A stretch of DNA of 64,000 bases, taken from positions 1 to 64,000 of the forward strand of contig UBXM01000004.1 of the NCBI GenBank assembly GCA_900469445.1, read 5' to 3'. The translations under genes were made by a program, and so were the position numbers. This document shows, one piece after another, positions 7,921 through 17,330 of the stretch (within the stretch, counting starts at the first letter, position 1; each line of letters starts with the position of its first letter). The DNA comes from Hyphomicrobiales bacterium (GTDB taxonomy: Bacteria > Pseudomonadota > Alphaproteobacteria > Rhizobiales > Rhizobiaceae). Under the pieces are notes generated by a model, which saw only the letters and a program-made list of their open reading frames with translations, was not told the DNA's origin and ran no database searches.

Positions 7921-10128
7921 TCAGGCCATGAAGGCCGGGAACCAGTTCTCGTGCGCTGCGGTCAGTTCGCCGACGGCGATGTCGAGGACGCCTTCAACGA
8001 CGAGATTGTCGCCACCGACCTTGCCGAGCGTGCGGAACGGAACACCGGCGCTTTCGGCGCTGGCGGTAACGAAGTTTGCAAGATCGGCCGAGACGGCGAT
8101 GACATAACGGGCCTGGTCTTCACCGAAAAGAAGTGCGTGGGCCGGACCCTGCTGGTCTGCGAGGCTGACGGTCATGCCGGTGTTCGACGCCATTGCCATT
8201 TCTGCCAACGCGACACCGAGGCCGCCCGACGAGATGTCGTGGCATGCGGTGACCTGTGCATTGCGGATGACGGCGCGGACGAATTCGCCGTTGCGGCGCT
8301 CGGCGACGAGATCGACGGTCGGGGCAGGGCCCTCGGTCAGGTCGAGAACGTCGCGCAGATAGACGGAGGAACCGAGGTGGCTGCCATCGGTGCCGATCAT
8401 GATCAGCACGTCGCCAGCCTTGGCCGAGCCGATGCGCGCCATCTTCTGCCAATCACCCAGCAGGCCGACGCCGGCAATGGTCGGGGTCGGCAGGATCGCG
8501 ACGCCGTTGGTTTCGTTATAGAGCGAGACGTTGCCGGAGACGATCGGGAAATCGAGCGCGGTGCAGGCTTCGCCAATGCCCTTGATGGCGCCGACGAGCT
8601 GGCCCATGATTTCCGGCTTTTCCGGGTTGCCGAAATTGAGGTTGTCGGTCGCTGCCAGCGGCTCGGCGCCGGTGGCGACGATATTGCGCCAGCATTCGGC
8701 AACCGCCTGCTTGCCGCCTTCATAAGGATCGGCCTCGACGTAGCGCGGGGTAACGTCGGAGGAGAATGCGAGCGCCTTTGAGGCGTGGCCTTCGACGCGG
8801 ACGACACCGGCGTCGCCGCCTGGAAGCTGCAGCGAGTTGCCCTGAATCAGCGTGTCATACTGTTCCCAGACCCAGCGACGGCTGGACTGGTTCGGCGAGC
8901 CGACGAGCTTCAGCAGCGCATCGTTGTAATCGGAAGGTTCTGCGACCTGAGAGGCGGGCAGGGCTTCGCGAGCGGTATGCTGAACCCACGGGCGGTCGTA
9001 TTCGGGAGCCTGATCGCCAAGATCCTTGATCGGCAGGTCGGCGACTTCCTCGCCCTGATGGATGACGCGGAAACGCAGGTCGTCGGTCGTCTTGCCGACA
9101 ATGGCGAAGTCGAGGCCCCACTTGACGAAGATCGCCTTGGCGACTTCTTCCTTGGAGGGTTCGAGAACCATGAGCATGCGCTCCTGGCTTTCCGACAGCA
9201 TCATTTCATAGGCCGTCATCTGCTCTTCGCGGACCGGAACCTTGTCGAGATAAAGCTCGATGCCGAGGTCGCCCTTGGCGCCCATTTCGACGGCCGAGCA
9301 GGTGAGGCCGGCGGCACCCATGTCCTGGATGGCGATGACCGCACCGGTCTTCATCAGTTCGAGGCAGGCTTCGAGCAGGCACTTTTCGGTGAAGGGGTCG
9401 CCGACCTGAACGGTCGGGCGCTTCTCTTCGATCGACTCGTCGAATTCTGCCGACGCCATGGTGGCGCCGCCGACGCCGTCGCGACCGGTCTTTGCGCCGA
9501 GATAAACGACCGGCAGTCCGACGCCCTTGGCTTCCGAGAGGAAGATGCCGTCGGACTTGGCAAGCCCGGCTGCGAAGGCGTTGACGAGGATGTTGCCGTT
9601 ATAGCGCGGATCAAACTCCACTTCGCCGCCGACGGTCGGAACGCCGAAGGAATTGCCGTAGCCGCCGACACCGGCAACGACGCCGGAGACGAGGTGCTTG
9701 GTCTTGGCGTGATCCGGTGCGCCGAAGCGCAGCGCGTTCATGGCGGCAATCGGGCGGGCGCCCATGGTGAAGACGTCACGAAGAATGCCGCCAACGCCGG
9801 TCGCCGCACCCTGATAGGGTTCGATATAGGACGGGTGGTTATGGCTCTCCATCTTGAAGACAACGACATCGCCGTCATCGATATCGACGACGCCGGCGTT
9901 TTCGCCCGGACCCTGGATGACGCGGCGGCCCTTGGTGGGCAAAGTGCGCAGCCACTTCTTCGACGACTTGTAGGAGCAGTGCTCGTTCCACATGGCGGAG
10001 AAGATGCCGAGTTCGGTGAAGCTCGGTTCGCGTCCGATCAGGTCAAGAATGCGCTGGTATTCATCAGCTTTAAGGCCGTGGGAGGCGATGAGTTCCGGGG
10101 TGATCTGGCGGGAATTGGAGATCGTCAT
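7921..10128 (-). CDS. purL: FGAM synthase large subunit PurL
   Basis: A 735-residue small-type PurL. It converts formylglycinamide ribonucleotide, ATP and ammonia into formylglycinamidine ribonucleotide, working in a complex with PurQ and PurS, both encoded at 12685-14071. The NEHCSYK segment places the conserved active-site His at residue 50; [10 protein letters not shown] and a GVGG glycine-rich stretch follow, then the repeated AIRS-type ATP-binding half from about residue 410. ATG at 10126-10128 is preceded by AGGATAAAAG. The length is typical of the three-protein FGAM synthase system. Confidence 0.98.
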   Translation of the reverse strand: MTISNSRQITPELIASHGLKADEYQRILDLIGREPSFTELGIFSAMWNEHCSYKSSKKWLRTLPTKGRRVIQGPGENAGVVDIDDGDVVVFKMESHNHPSYIEPYQGAATGVGGILRDVFTMGARPIAAMNALRFGAPDHAKTKHLVSGVVAGVGGYGNSFGVPTVGGEVEFDPRYNGNILVNAFAAGLAKSDGIFLSEAKGVGLPVVYLGAKTGRDGVGGATMASAEFDESIEEKRPTVQVGDPFTEKCLLEACLELMKTGAVIAIQDMGAAGLTCSAVEMGAKGDLGIELYLDKVPVREEQMTAYEMMLSESQERMLMVLEPSKEEVAKAIFVKWGLDFAIVGKTTDDLRFRVIHQGEEVADLPIKDLGDQAPEYDRPWVQHTAREALPASQVAEPSDYNDALLKLVGSPNQSSRRWVWEQYDTLIQGNSLQLPGGDAGVVRVEGHASKALAFSSDVTPRYVEADPYEGGKQAVAECWRNIVATGAEPLAATDNLNFGNPEKPEIMGQLVGAIKGIGEACTALDFPIVSGNVSLYNETNGVAILPTPTIAGVGLLGDWQKMARIGSAKAGDVLIMIGTDGSHLGSSVYLRDVLDLTEGPAPTVDLVAERRNGEFVRAVIRNAQVTACHDISSGGLGVALAEMAMASNTGMTVSLADQQGPAHALLFGEDQARYVIAVSADLANFVTASAESAGVPFRTLGKVGGDNLVVEGVLDIAVGELTAAHENWFPAFMA

Positions 10129-10271
10129 CTTTTATCCTGGAATGGCTGCCGGTCTGGGGCTTTTGGCGCCTCTTTAACCTATGTGTGACGCGAGCGCGAC
10201 AGGAAAATCAGCCCGGCCGGAGGATGGCCGGGGATTGCGGTCAGCGTCGCGCAAAAGCGGCAGGGTTGTTT

Positions 10272-11690
10272 CTAGGCAAGGCTGTCGTAGCCACCGGATC
10301 CATTGTCGAGCAGGCTTCTGACAATGCGAAGGCCGTCCGTGACTTCCTGCCTGGAACTTGGCGAGGAAAAACCGATGCGGACGCGGTGGATTATCTTTTC
10401 CGAGCGGCCTGCCTTGAACTCCGCTTCATCGTCGAGCAGCAGGCCGTCAGCATAAGCGGCATTCTTGAAGGTTGCCGACAGCCACGGGTCGGGAAGCTTC
10501 AGCCAGAGGAAGGGGATGTCGGGATTGGAATTGAAGTCGTAACCGGCGAGGATTTCGCGCGCCATGGCCTCGCGGGCGTTGATTTCCGCACGACAGCGTT
10601 CCCAGATCGCTTCGGCTGCGCCGCTGAGGACAAGGCGTGCGCTCAGTTCGGCGAGCAAGAAAGGCATTCCGCCCGTCGTCATCTTGTGGGCGACGCGCAC
10701 GCGCTGGGCGAGGTGAGGCGGGCAGGCAACCCATCCGCCGCGAATGCCCGCCGATACCGATTTGGACAGGCCGTCGACGACAAAAGTCCGCTCCGGTGCA
10801 AGGGCTGCAATCAGCGGAATGTCCTTCTTGTCCATCGCGCTATAAAGATTGTCTTCGATCAGCCAGACATTGTGTTTTCGCGCGATGGCGGCAATGGCTT
10901 TGCGTCGATCGAGCGGCATGGTCGCCAATGTCGGGTTCTGGACGGAGGACATGAAGAAGGCGATCTTCGGATGTTCCTGCATGCAGGCCCGCTCGAAATC
11001 CTCGGGGATCACGCCGTGAATATCCGAATTCACCAGCGAGATACGGCGGCCGACAAGGCCTGCTGCGCGGCTGACCTGCGAATAGGTGTGGTGCTCGAAG
11101 GCGATCCGGTCGCCCGGATTGGTCAATACGGCGATGATCGCCATGATGCCTGCATGGGCGCCAAGCGTGGGTACAATCGAGTCTGCCGCCGGGGTCCAGT
11201 CACCGTAGCTCAGCCAACGAACGCCGGCCTGCTGCCAGTGATCCGGAGAATTGCGCGTGTAGCTGGCGACCTGCTCGGGACAATCGCGCATGATCTCGGA
11301 AACGACGGCGGCCAATGTCTCGCTCTGGCCGAGGTCGGGAGCGGCGGTGCTGTCGAACCTGATCTTTCCGGAGGGCGTCTGCAGCGGACGGGTTCCGGCA
11401 AGGCTGGTGGAGACGGGATACTGATCGTCCTGCGGGCTGTTTTCGTCGCGTTTGCGGACGTAAGTGCCGCGCCCGACCTCTCCGTTGACGAGTCCTCGCT
11501 CGTGCAATAGCGAATAGGCGCGACTAATTGTCCCAATTGTCACCCCGATATCGTAGGCAAGATTCCGCTGCGGAGGGAGTTTGCTTCCTGCCGGCAGATC
11601 ACCGGTTTCGATCGCCTTCTCCATCTGGTCGGCCAATCGGGTGTAGAGCGGGCCGGAGCCCTCCTGAAGATCTGGGAGCCATCTTGTCAT
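10272..11690 (-). CDS. MocR/PdxR-type GntR regulator with aminotransferase domain
   Basis: A 472-residue fusion of a GntR-type winged helix (about residues 12-80) with a fold-type I aminotransferase domain (about 110-470). The PLP sites are visible: N252 in QNPT, D280 in EDNLY, and the Schiff-base Lys K310 in GLSKSVSAG. MocR proteins use PLP or an amino-acid aldimine as effector and often control the divergent neighbour, here the DUF1127 gene. Its promoter (-35 TTGACT, -10 TAATCA, 17-bp spacing) places the transcript start only a few bases before the ATG, so translation would be nearly leaderless. It sits between purL and purQ without obvious purine function. Confidence 0.93.
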   Translation of the reverse strand: MTRWLPDLQEGSGPLYTRLADQMEKAIETGDLPAGSKLPPQRNLAYDIGVTIGTISRAYSLLHERGLVNGEVGRGTYVRKRDENSPQDDQYPVSTSLAGTRPLQTPSGKIRFDSTAAPDLGQSETLAAVVSEIMRDCPEQVASYTRNSPDHWQQAGVRWLSYGDWTPAADSIVPTLGAHAGIMAIIAVLTNPGDRIAFEHHTYSQVSRAAGLVGRRISLVNSDIHGVIPEDFERACMQEHPKIAFFMSSVQNPTLATMPLDRRKAIAAIARKHNVWLIEDNLYSAMDKKDIPLIAALAPERTFVVDGLSKSVSAGIRGGWVACPPHLAQRVRVAHKMTTGGMPFLLAELSARLVLSGAAEAIWERCRAEINAREAMAREILAGYDFNSNPDIPFLWLKLPDPWLSATFKNAAYADGLLLDDEAEFKAGRSEKIIHRVRIGFSSPSSRQEVTDGLRIVRSLLDNGSGGYDSLA

Positions 11691-11694
11691 GGTG

Positions 11695-11727
11695 ACAATG
11701 ATTACATTGTCGAGATTCTTGAGTCAA
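11695..11727 (-). promoter_or_regulatory. mocR promoter with overlapping operator-like palindrome
   Basis: On the minus strand TTGACT (11722-11727) and TAATCA (11699-11704) are 17 bp apart. The inverted repeat ACAATG-N4-CATTGT (11695-11710) covers the -10 box, which suits autorepression. Start of transcription would be about 11692, with the ATG at 11690. Confidence 0.6.
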
Positions 11728-11773
11728 TGTATCCATAGGTCGGACACTGCTACGGAACGCCAATAGGTGCGAC

Positions 11774-12055
11774 ATGCGCAAGTATGACGAATATCTTGTT
11801 ACAATCGATACAATTTATCCCGATCGCTACGAGCGTGAAGCTGCGTTTTATGTGTCAGCCGATCTTGCGCAGCCGACGCCGATGCCCGTTCGCCCGGGCT
11901 TGATAGCCGGACTGGTCGATATGCTGCGGAACATGTCCGCGCGCCGCGCCGGTCGCAGGGCCTTGCTGGATATGGATGAAGACCTGTTACGCGATATCGG
12001 CGTGACGCGTATCGCAGCAAACCGCGAGGCCGCAAGGTCGCATTTCCTGATCTGA
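11774..12055 (+). CDS. DUF1127 domain protein, divergent from mocR
   Basis: A 93-residue protein whose C-terminal part (about residues 55-90: RRALLDMDEDLLRDIGV) is a clear DUF1127/YjiS-like domain; the N-terminal 50 residues are specific to longer members. Small DUF1127 proteins of rhizobia and Agrobacterium have been linked to RNA-related regulation and to phosphate and carbon metabolism, but the role of this longer type is not known. It is transcribed away from mocR with only 83 bp between the two starts, so the MocR protein is its likely regulator. Confidence 0.82.
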   Translation: MRKYDEYLVTIDTIYPDRYEREAAFYVSADLAQPTPMPVRPGLIAGLVDMLRNMSARRAGRRALLDMDEDLLRDIGVTRIAANREAARSHFLI

Positions 12056-12108
12056 CGGATCAGCCCGGCTCTGTCTGGGGTGCCAGGAGGCCGGCTATCG
12101 GCTTATCC

Positions 12109-12205
12109 TAAAGCGCGCGGCGATCTTTCGGATTCGTTCGTCGCGCTTTAGCTCTTCGTGCATGTCTTTATCCCGAAACCGGAAATCCCCTTTCGGGTGA
12201 CAAGC
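12109..12205. repeat. rhizobial palindromic repeat, copy B
   Basis: The same two-hairpin element as at 1781-1885: AAAGCGCG...CGCGCTTT, then TGCATGTC...CCCGAAACCGG...TTTCGGGTGACAAGC. It lies between the convergent DUF1127 and lipoprotein genes and probably acts as the transcript end for one or both. Confidence 0.65.
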
Positions 12206-12231
12206 TCAAGCCGATCAGACGCTTTATTGTC

Positions 12232-12618
12232 TCAGCAATTGCTGTTGCCTGCGGCCCAGCGCTTGACGTCGGTGCCGATGCGGGTGCCGAGCTGTTCGTT
12301 CATCAGTGGGCCGAAGGCGTCAAGGCGTGCCGGCTTGCCTTCCGCCTGCACGACGAGAAGCGGGCGAATGTCGGAGGAGCCCTTGCGGGTCAGGAGAATG
12401 CGCGGACGTCCGGAAAAGGATGTCAGTTCGGGCGCAAGGTCATAGGATTTGAATGCCGGGTCTCCGGACTTGAACCAGCAGCGGTTTGCGGCAACCGCGA
12501 CCTTCTCCATCGTATCCAGCGCCGACGGGCCGGACTGGGCTACTGGCTTTGACTGACACGCAGCCAGAAGCGCTGCGAGAACGGTAACAGAAATTGCAGT
12601 CGAAATGCGGCAGGACAT
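12232..12618 (-). CDS. predicted lipoprotein of unknown function
   Basis: A 128-residue protein with a lipoprotein signal peptide: a hydrophobic stretch ending in the lipobox LAAC, with Cys21 as the lipidated residue. The mature part has no domain I recognise. It contains a NRCW segment, an RPRILLTRKG segment and a terminal Cys, so a disulfide is possible. Residue +2 is Gln, not Asp, which favours transfer to the outer membrane. It lies 66 nt downstream of purQ on the same strand and may be read from the pur transcript. Confidence 0.75.
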   Translation of the reverse strand: MSCRISTAISVTVLAALLAACQSKPVAQSGPSALDTMEKVAVAANRCWFKSGDPAFKSYDLAPELTSFSGRPRILLTRKGSSDIRPLLVVQAEGKPARLDAFGPLMNEQLGTRIGTDVKRWAAGNSNC

Positions 12619-12684
12619 CTGCGGGTCGTTCCCAGGGGTGCAAGAGGGATGAGCGCCGGTGGGTGAACCGGCGCCCGATGAGGA

Positions 12685-13359
12685 TCAGGCTGCGATGACG
12701 TCGAGCGCCGAGGCGAAGATGCCACGGCCGTCGCTGCCGCCATGGGCGGCTTCGATCAGATTTTCCGGATGCGGCATCATGCCGAGCACGTTGCCGCGGG
12801 CGTTGACGACGCCGGCAATGTCCTCGATCGCGCCGTTCGGGTTGGTGCCTTCGGCATAACGGAAGACGACCTGACCATTGCCGTTCATGCTGTTCAGCGT
12901 CTCGGCATCGACGAAATAATTGCCTTCATGATGGGCGACGGGGCAGCGGATGACCTGACCCTTTTCATAGGCGCGGGTGAAGTCGGTTTCGGCATTGACG
13001 ACTTCGAGCTTCACTTCCTTGCAGACGAATTTCAGCGAGGCGTTCATCATCAGCGCGCCGGGCAGAAGGCCTGCTTCGACGAGAATCTGGAAGCCGTTGC
13101 AGACGCCGAGAACCTTGACGCCCTTTTCCGCCTTTTCCTTGATCGCCTGCATGACCGGCATGCGGGCAGCAATCGCGCCGCAGCGCAGGTAATCGCCATA
13201 GGAGAAGCCGCCCGGGATGACGATCAGGTCGACATCATCGGGAATCGTCGTCTCCGTCTGCCAGACGGTGATCGGCGCCTTGCCGGAAATCTTGGTGAGG
13301 GCGGCGATCATGTCGCGATCGCGATTGAGGCCTGGGAGCTGGACGACGGCTGACTTCAT
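12685..13359 (-). CDS. purQ: FGAM synthase glutaminase subunit PurQ
   Basis: A 224-residue class I glutamine amidotransferase that supplies ammonia to PurL. The triad is visible: nucleophile C87 in GVCNGFQ, and H197 and E199 in MMPHPE; the [12 protein letters not shown] segment is the PurQ signature. Its ATG (13357-13359) overlaps, as ATGA, the stop of the broken small ORF upstream, so its translation was designed to be coupled to that ORF. Confidence 0.98.
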   Translation of the reverse strand: MKSAVVQLPGLNRDRDMIAALTKISGKAPITVWQTETTIPDDVDLIVIPGGFSYGDYLRCGAIAARMPVMQAIKEKAEKGVKVLGVCNGFQILVEAGLLPGALMMNASLKFVCKEVKLEVVNAETDFTRAYEKGQVIRCPVAHHEGNYFVDAETLNSMNGNGQVVFRYAEGTNPNGAIEDIAGVVNARGNVLGMMPHPENLIEAAHGGSDGRGIFASALDVIAA

Positions 13360-13612
13360 GGCTGTGGTTCAAACCTTGCTTGGGCTTCCTGGAACTCCCG
13401 CAGCTCCAGGCGGTTTTCGATTCTCTCCATGCGGGCATCGATCTGATGCACGACATTGTAGAGATTGCTGATGTCGCTTTGCTGCGCCTGTATGTTCAAG
13501 CGCATCGCATTATCTCGTCACGCAAATTGCGGATGGCTACATCCGATTTATCTGCGCGCTGGTGAAGCCGCCTGAGAAGTTCGATCAAGAACTCATTGGA
13601 GATGTCAGTCAA
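13356..13612 (-). pseudogene. small gene split by a 5-bp tandem duplication
   Basis: Two abutting reading frames look like halves of one roughly 83-residue protein. The first starts at TTG 13610-13612 (GGAG six bases upstream) and encodes MTDISNEFLIELLRRL...RDEIMRCA, stopping at 13496. The second starts at ATG 13503-13505, encodes MRLNIQAQQSDIS...RIENRLELREF and ends in the ATGA overlap with purQ. The junction contains ATGCG twice in tandem; removing one copy joins the frames. I recall intact versions of such ISNEFLLELL coiled-coil proteins in Rhizobiales. Either half may still be translated. A sequencing error is the alternative explanation. Confidence 0.6.
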
Positions 13613-13811
13613 GGAATGCTCCGCTCGCATTAAACCGGTCGCCAAAGAGCTTTTTCTTTAGTGCCTCGGTTTTTGCTCGCCCTTCCGCAACCTCTCGGTT
13701 CGTCTCTTTCATGACAAGGACGAGTTCCTCAAGAGCCTCCAGCGTACGCTGGCTACGTGCATCGAGCTTGAGCATTTCTTCGTAGAGCATTTCCTTGGTG
13801 ACTTCGGCCAT
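13605..13811 (-). CDS. small coiled-coil protein in the pur cluster
   Basis: A 68-residue, highly charged protein, probably one long helix (MLKLDARSQRTLEALEEL), with no family I can name. The chosen ATG 13809-13811 has GGAG six bases upstream; a GTG one codon earlier is possible. It starts 17 nt after purS and its stop overlaps the TTG of the next small ORF (TTGACTGA), so the chain purS, this gene, the split ORF and purQ is tightly packed. It may form a coiled coil with the neighbouring helical product; that is inference. Confidence 0.65.
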   Translation of the reverse strand: MAEVTKEMLYEEMLKLDARSQRTLEALEELVLVMKETNREVAEGRAKTEALKKKLFGDRFNASGAFLD

Positions 13812-13828
13812 CACACGCTCCGCAACCT

Positions 13829-14071
13829 TTAGTCGATTGCGATAGTGTAGTTCTCAATCACAGTGTTAGCCAGAAGCTTTTCGCACATGGCCTTGAGGTC
13901 GGCTTCGGCCTTGGCCTTGTCGGTGGTGTCGAGTTCGAGGTCGAAGACCTTGCCCTGACGGGCCTGGTGAACGCCTTCGAAGCCGAGGCTGCCGAGAGCG
14001 CCTTCGATTGCCTTGCCCTGCGGGTCGAGAACGCCATTCTTGAGCGTGACGGTCACGCGTGCCTTGATCAC
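13829..14071 (-). CDS. purS: FGAM synthase subunit PurS
   Basis: An 80-residue PurS, the small dimeric subunit that bridges PurQ and PurL and helps channel ammonia. The pattern VTLKNGVLDPQGKAI and the C-terminal LANTVIENY match the family. It begins with GTG at 14069-14071, 16 nt after the purC stop. Confidence 0.97.
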   Translation of the reverse strand: MIKARVTVTLKNGVLDPQGKAIEGALGSLGFEGVHQARQGKVFDLELDTTDKAKAEADLKAMCEKLLANTVIENYTIAID

Positions 14072-14087
14072 TTGCTATACCCCCAGG

Positions 14088-14852
14088 TTACTTGACGAGA
14101 ACCGGACCGGTTCCGCGGATCGGTTCGTTTTCATTGATGATGCCGAGACGGCGGGCTACTTCGGAATAGGCTTCGACGAGACCGCCGAGATCACGGCGAA
14201 AACGATCCTTGTCCATCTTTTCCTTGGTTTCGATATCCCACAGACGGCAGCTGTCCGGCGAGATTTCGTCGGCGAGGATGATGCGCATCATGTCGCCTTC
14301 GTAAAGGCGGCCGCATTCGATCTTGAAATCGACGAGCTGGATGCCGACGCCGAGGAAGAGGCCGGTAAGGAAGTCGTTGACGCGGATGGCGAGTGCCATC
14401 ACGTCGTCGAGCTCAGCCGGGTTGGCCCAGCCGAAGGCGGTAATGTGCTCTTCGGAGACCATCGGGTCGGCGAGCTGATCGGACTTGTAATAGAATTCGA
14501 TGATCGAGCGCGGCAGGACGGTGCCTTCCTCGATGCCGAGACGTTCCGACAGCGAACCGGCGGCGACGTTGCGCACGACGATCTCGAGCGGGATCATCTC
14601 CACTTCCTTGATCAGCTGCTCGCGCATGTTCATCCGGCGGATGAAATGCGTCGGGATGCCGATCTTGTTCAGATGGGTGAACAGGTATTCGGAGATGCGG
14701 TTGTTGAGCACGCCCTTGCCGTCGATGATGTCATGCTTCTTCTTGTTGAATGCTGTTGCATCATCCTTGAAGAACTGGATCAGCGTGCCCGGCTCGGGTC
14801 CTTCATAAAGGATCTTGGCCTTGCCCTCGTAAATACGGCGGCGACGATTCAT
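14088..14852 (-). CDS. purC: SAICAR synthetase PurC
   Basis: A 254-residue SAICAR synthetase, ligating aspartate to CAIR with ATP in purine synthesis. The start at 14850-14852 gives [13 protein letters not shown], the usual rhizobial N-terminus; the reading frame stays open 40 codons further but without family similarity. The ATP-site GKAK, the [11 protein letters not shown] segment and the [10 protein letters not shown] segment are present. purS follows 16 nt later. The F1-ATPase inhibitor gene is divergent, with about 390 nt between the starts, so both promoters must lie there. Confidence 0.98.
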   Translation of the reverse strand: MNRRRRIYEGKAKILYEGPEPGTLIQFFKDDATAFNKKKHDIIDGKGVLNNRISEYLFTHLNKIGIPTHFIRRMNMREQLIKEVEMIPLEIVVRNVAAGSLSERLGIEEGTVLPRSIIEFYYKSDQLADPMVSEEHITAFGWANPAELDDVMALAIRVNDFLTGLFLGVGIQLVDFKIECGRLYEGDMMRIILADEISPDSCRLWDIETKEKMDKDRFRRDLGGLVEAYSEVARRLGIINENEPIRGTGPVLVK

Positions 14853-15244
14853 GATATTCTTATCTCGTTTAAGGCGGCCGGAGCGGCTGCGGTCATATTT
14901 GAAGCGGTCCCATATCGGAAAAGTTTCGTTTTCACAATCCAGGCGTCTGCAGGCAGGCGATTTGCCCGCCATTCGACATGCAAAGAATCAGTGCGATCAG
15001 ACTACATCGGATTGGCCGACTTTTTTTCGACGCTGGAGACTTTCCACGAAAGATAGGATTGAGAACCCTATCTTTCCATAGCGGCCATATTCAGGCGAAG
15101 CTTCGTGCATCTATTTCGGACCAATGCCCGGCATCCCGAATGCTGTCGTCGTCATCGTGCGTGGAGGTCGGTTATCGGCGGTCCGATTGCCAAAGGGGTC
15201 AATGCTCTTATGTAACTATTCCGATAGTGCCATGGGAGGAAAGC

Positions 15245-15559
15245 ATGAGCGGCTTGAGTGATCGTGAAAAAGCGTTCGAAGACAGGTTCGCGCACGATGA
15301 GGAGCTGAAATTCAGGGCGCTTTCCCGGCGCAACAAGCTTGCCGGGCTATGGGCTGCCGATCTGCTCAAGAAGCCGGACAGGGACGCCTATGCAAAAGAG
15401 GTGGTCGTCGCGGATTTCGAGGAAGCCGGACATGAGGATGTCTTTCGCAAGCTGAGGCGCGATTTCGATGCCGCCGGGATTGCCGTGTCGGACGGGGAAA
15501 TCCGCACGAAGATGCTGGATCTTTTGACCGAAGCATCCTTGCAGGTGGAAAGCCAATAG
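15245..15559 (+). CDS. F1-ATPase inhibitor zeta subunit (DUF1476)
   Basis: A 104-residue DUF1476 protein. The ATG at 15245 follows a strong GGAGGAAAG. The N-terminal segment SDREKAFEDRFAHDEELKF is the family hallmark. In Paracoccus this subunit inserts its N-terminal helix into F1 and blocks ATP hydrolysis; a milder role is reported for other alphaproteobacteria. The position next to purC is the usual rhizobial arrangement. The four-helix remainder has normal length. Confidence 0.93.
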   Translation: MSGLSDREKAFEDRFAHDEELKFRALSRRNKLAGLWAADLLKKPDRDAYAKEVVVADFEEAGHEDVFRKLRRDFDAAGIAVSDGEIRTKMLDLLTEASLQVESQ

Positions 15560-15578
15560 GTTTCTCTTTCGCGGCCGG

Positions 15579-17330
15579 TCAGTCCGCAGCCTCGAAGCAG
15601 ACGTAGCGGTTTCGCCCCTGCCGCTTTGCTTCATAAAGGGCGATGTCGGAGTTTCGCAGCAATTGGCGCACATCGATGGCGTCGCCGTATCTGGATGCTA
15701 TTCCGATACTCGTCCCGACCCGGCACTGATGCCCCTCATAGACAACGGGCTTGCGCAAGGCATCGATCATGCGGGTTGCTATCGATGAAACCGGTTCCCT
15801 TGCGCCGCCGAGCTGCGAAACCACGATAAATTCGTCACCGCCGACACGGGCGATGAAATCCTCGTCGCTCAGCGTGCTGCGCAGCGTGCGGGCGGTATGA
15901 AGCAGGATGGCATCTCCGGCGTCGTGACCAAGCCTGTCGTTGATCTGCTTGAACCGGTCGAGATCGACGTGAAGGATCGCGATCCCTGTTTCGCCGCTGC
16001 CGCGGGCGGCCATGCGATCCAGGACTTCGTCGAGATACCGCCGGTTTGGCAATTCGGTCAGATAGTCGTGCATGGCGCTATGCTCGATCCGGTCCTTGGC
16101 CGCTTCCAGCTCGATATTTCGTGCCTCGGCGAGAACCTTGGCCCGCTCCAGTTCGCGGTGCAGGCCGACATCGTCCGTAACATCCCAGTTCGCGCCGACC
16201 GTCATCCGATGGCCGTTTCCGTCGAGGAAGGTCATGGTGCGCGCCCGGATGACGTGATCCGAACCATCGCGAAGGATGACGCGATACTGATCGAAGAAGC
16301 GATTGCCGCTTTCGATGTGCTCATCGACATTCTTCAGGACGCGCCCGTAATCGTCTGGATGGAGAAGGCTCTCCCACAATCCGCCGACCCTGACATCTTC
16401 GCGCCGATCGACGCCATAGATGCGGTACATGCGCTCATCCCAGTCGACGATGCCGGTGGTCAGGTCGCATTCGTATGTGCCGATACCCGATATTTCCAGC
16501 GCCATGTCCAGGCGCCTTGCCATGCGCGCGGTGGCTTCCTCTGCCTGTTTCCGGGCGGTGATATCCGTATCGGTTCCGACGATGCGGGTCGGCTTGCCGT
16601 TTTCGTCCCATTCGACGCAATCGCCCCGGCACTCGATCCAGACCCAATGGCCATCCATGTGACGTTCGCGGTATTCGAACACGGTATAGTCCGGATCGCC
16701 CTCGTTCTGCCGTTCGATACAGTGAAGCACGTGATCGCGATCGTCCGGGTGGAGCAGGTCAAGCCATGCCTCGGTGCTTTCGGGAAGGGGATCGGCATCG
16801 GACATGCCCCGGATGCGCCGCCATGTCGGTGAATAGTATTTTTCACCGCGTTTCCAGTTGTGGTCCCAGACGCCCGTGGAGGACCCGATAAGCGCCTTGT
16901 TCCAGCGGCTCTCCCATGTTTCGAGGTCGGCAATCTTTTGCTTCAGCGCGGTGATGTCGGCAAAGGAGGCGGCAAGCACAGCCGGTTCCTCCGGCCTTGT
17001 GGACGCGACCGAAAGGTTTGCCTGCGCCCATCGCAACGTACCATCCGGTTGAGGCAGGCGGATTTCCATCTGCATGTCGGATTCACTTTCGCAGCGCTGA
17101 AGCGCGACGAGGAAATCGGCACAATCATCGGCGTGCATGAGGTCGGTAAAGAACTCCGGGCCGGCGGCGCTCCATGTCGCCTTGAAAGCCCTGTTCTCGT
17201 GATGCAGCCGACCTTGCCGGTCAAGCAGGGCGACTGCGAAAGGAACGGCATCGAAGATACCGGCCAGGAGGCCGATGTCTCGGGGAGGTGATATCGACTT
17301 GCCTGCGGAGAGGACTGGTTTGGATGACAT
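15579..17330 (-). CDS. PAS-PAS-PAS-GGDEF diguanylate cyclase
   Basis: A 583-residue soluble signalling protein. Three PAS-like segments lie at about 20-130, 140-262 (PAS plus PAC, RERHMDGHWVWIEC) and 270-395, followed by a GGDEF domain from about 415. The active-site motif G497-G-D-E-F501 and the DLDRFKQIND substrate site are intact, so cyclic di-GMP synthesis is expected. The position of the inhibitory I-site holds SDED in place of RxxD, so product inhibition may be absent. There are no membrane helices, so the PAS domains probably sense a cytosolic cue. No partner gene adjoins. Confidence 0.93.
   Translation of the reverse strand: MSSKPVLSAGKSISPPRDIGLLAGIFDAVPFAVALLDRQGRLHHENRAFKATWSAAGPEFFTDLMHADDCADFLVALQRCESESDMQMEIRLPQPDGTLRWAQANLSVASTRPEEPAVLAASFADITALKQKIADLETWESRWNKALIGSSTGVWDHNWKRGEKYYSPTWRRIRGMSDADPLPESTEAWLDLLHPDDRDHVLHCIERQNEGDPDYTVFEYRERHMDGHWVWIECRGDCVEWDENGKPTRIVGTDTDITARKQAEEATARMARRLDMALEISGIGTYECDLTTGIVDWDERMYRIYGVDRREDVRVGGLWESLLHPDDYGRVLKNVDEHIESGNRFFDQYRVILRDGSDHVIRARTMTFLDGNGHRMTVGANWDVTDDVGLHRELERAKVLAEARNIELEAAKDRIEHSAMHDYLTELPNRRYLDEVLDRMAARGSGETGIAILHVDLDRFKQINDRLGHDAGDAILLHTARTLRSTLSDEDFIARVGGDEFIVVSQLGGAREPVSSIATRMIDALRKPVVYEGHQCRVGTSIGIASRYGDAIDVRQLLRNSDIALYEAKRQGRNRYVCFEAAD

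Noticed and set aside
8785..10188. 467-codon plus-strand open frame
   Set aside because: It is the complement of purL, and its translation is typical antisense filler.
10185..11510. 441-codon plus-strand open frame
   Set aside because: It is antisense to the MocR gene, which has complete helix-turn-helix and PLP motifs.
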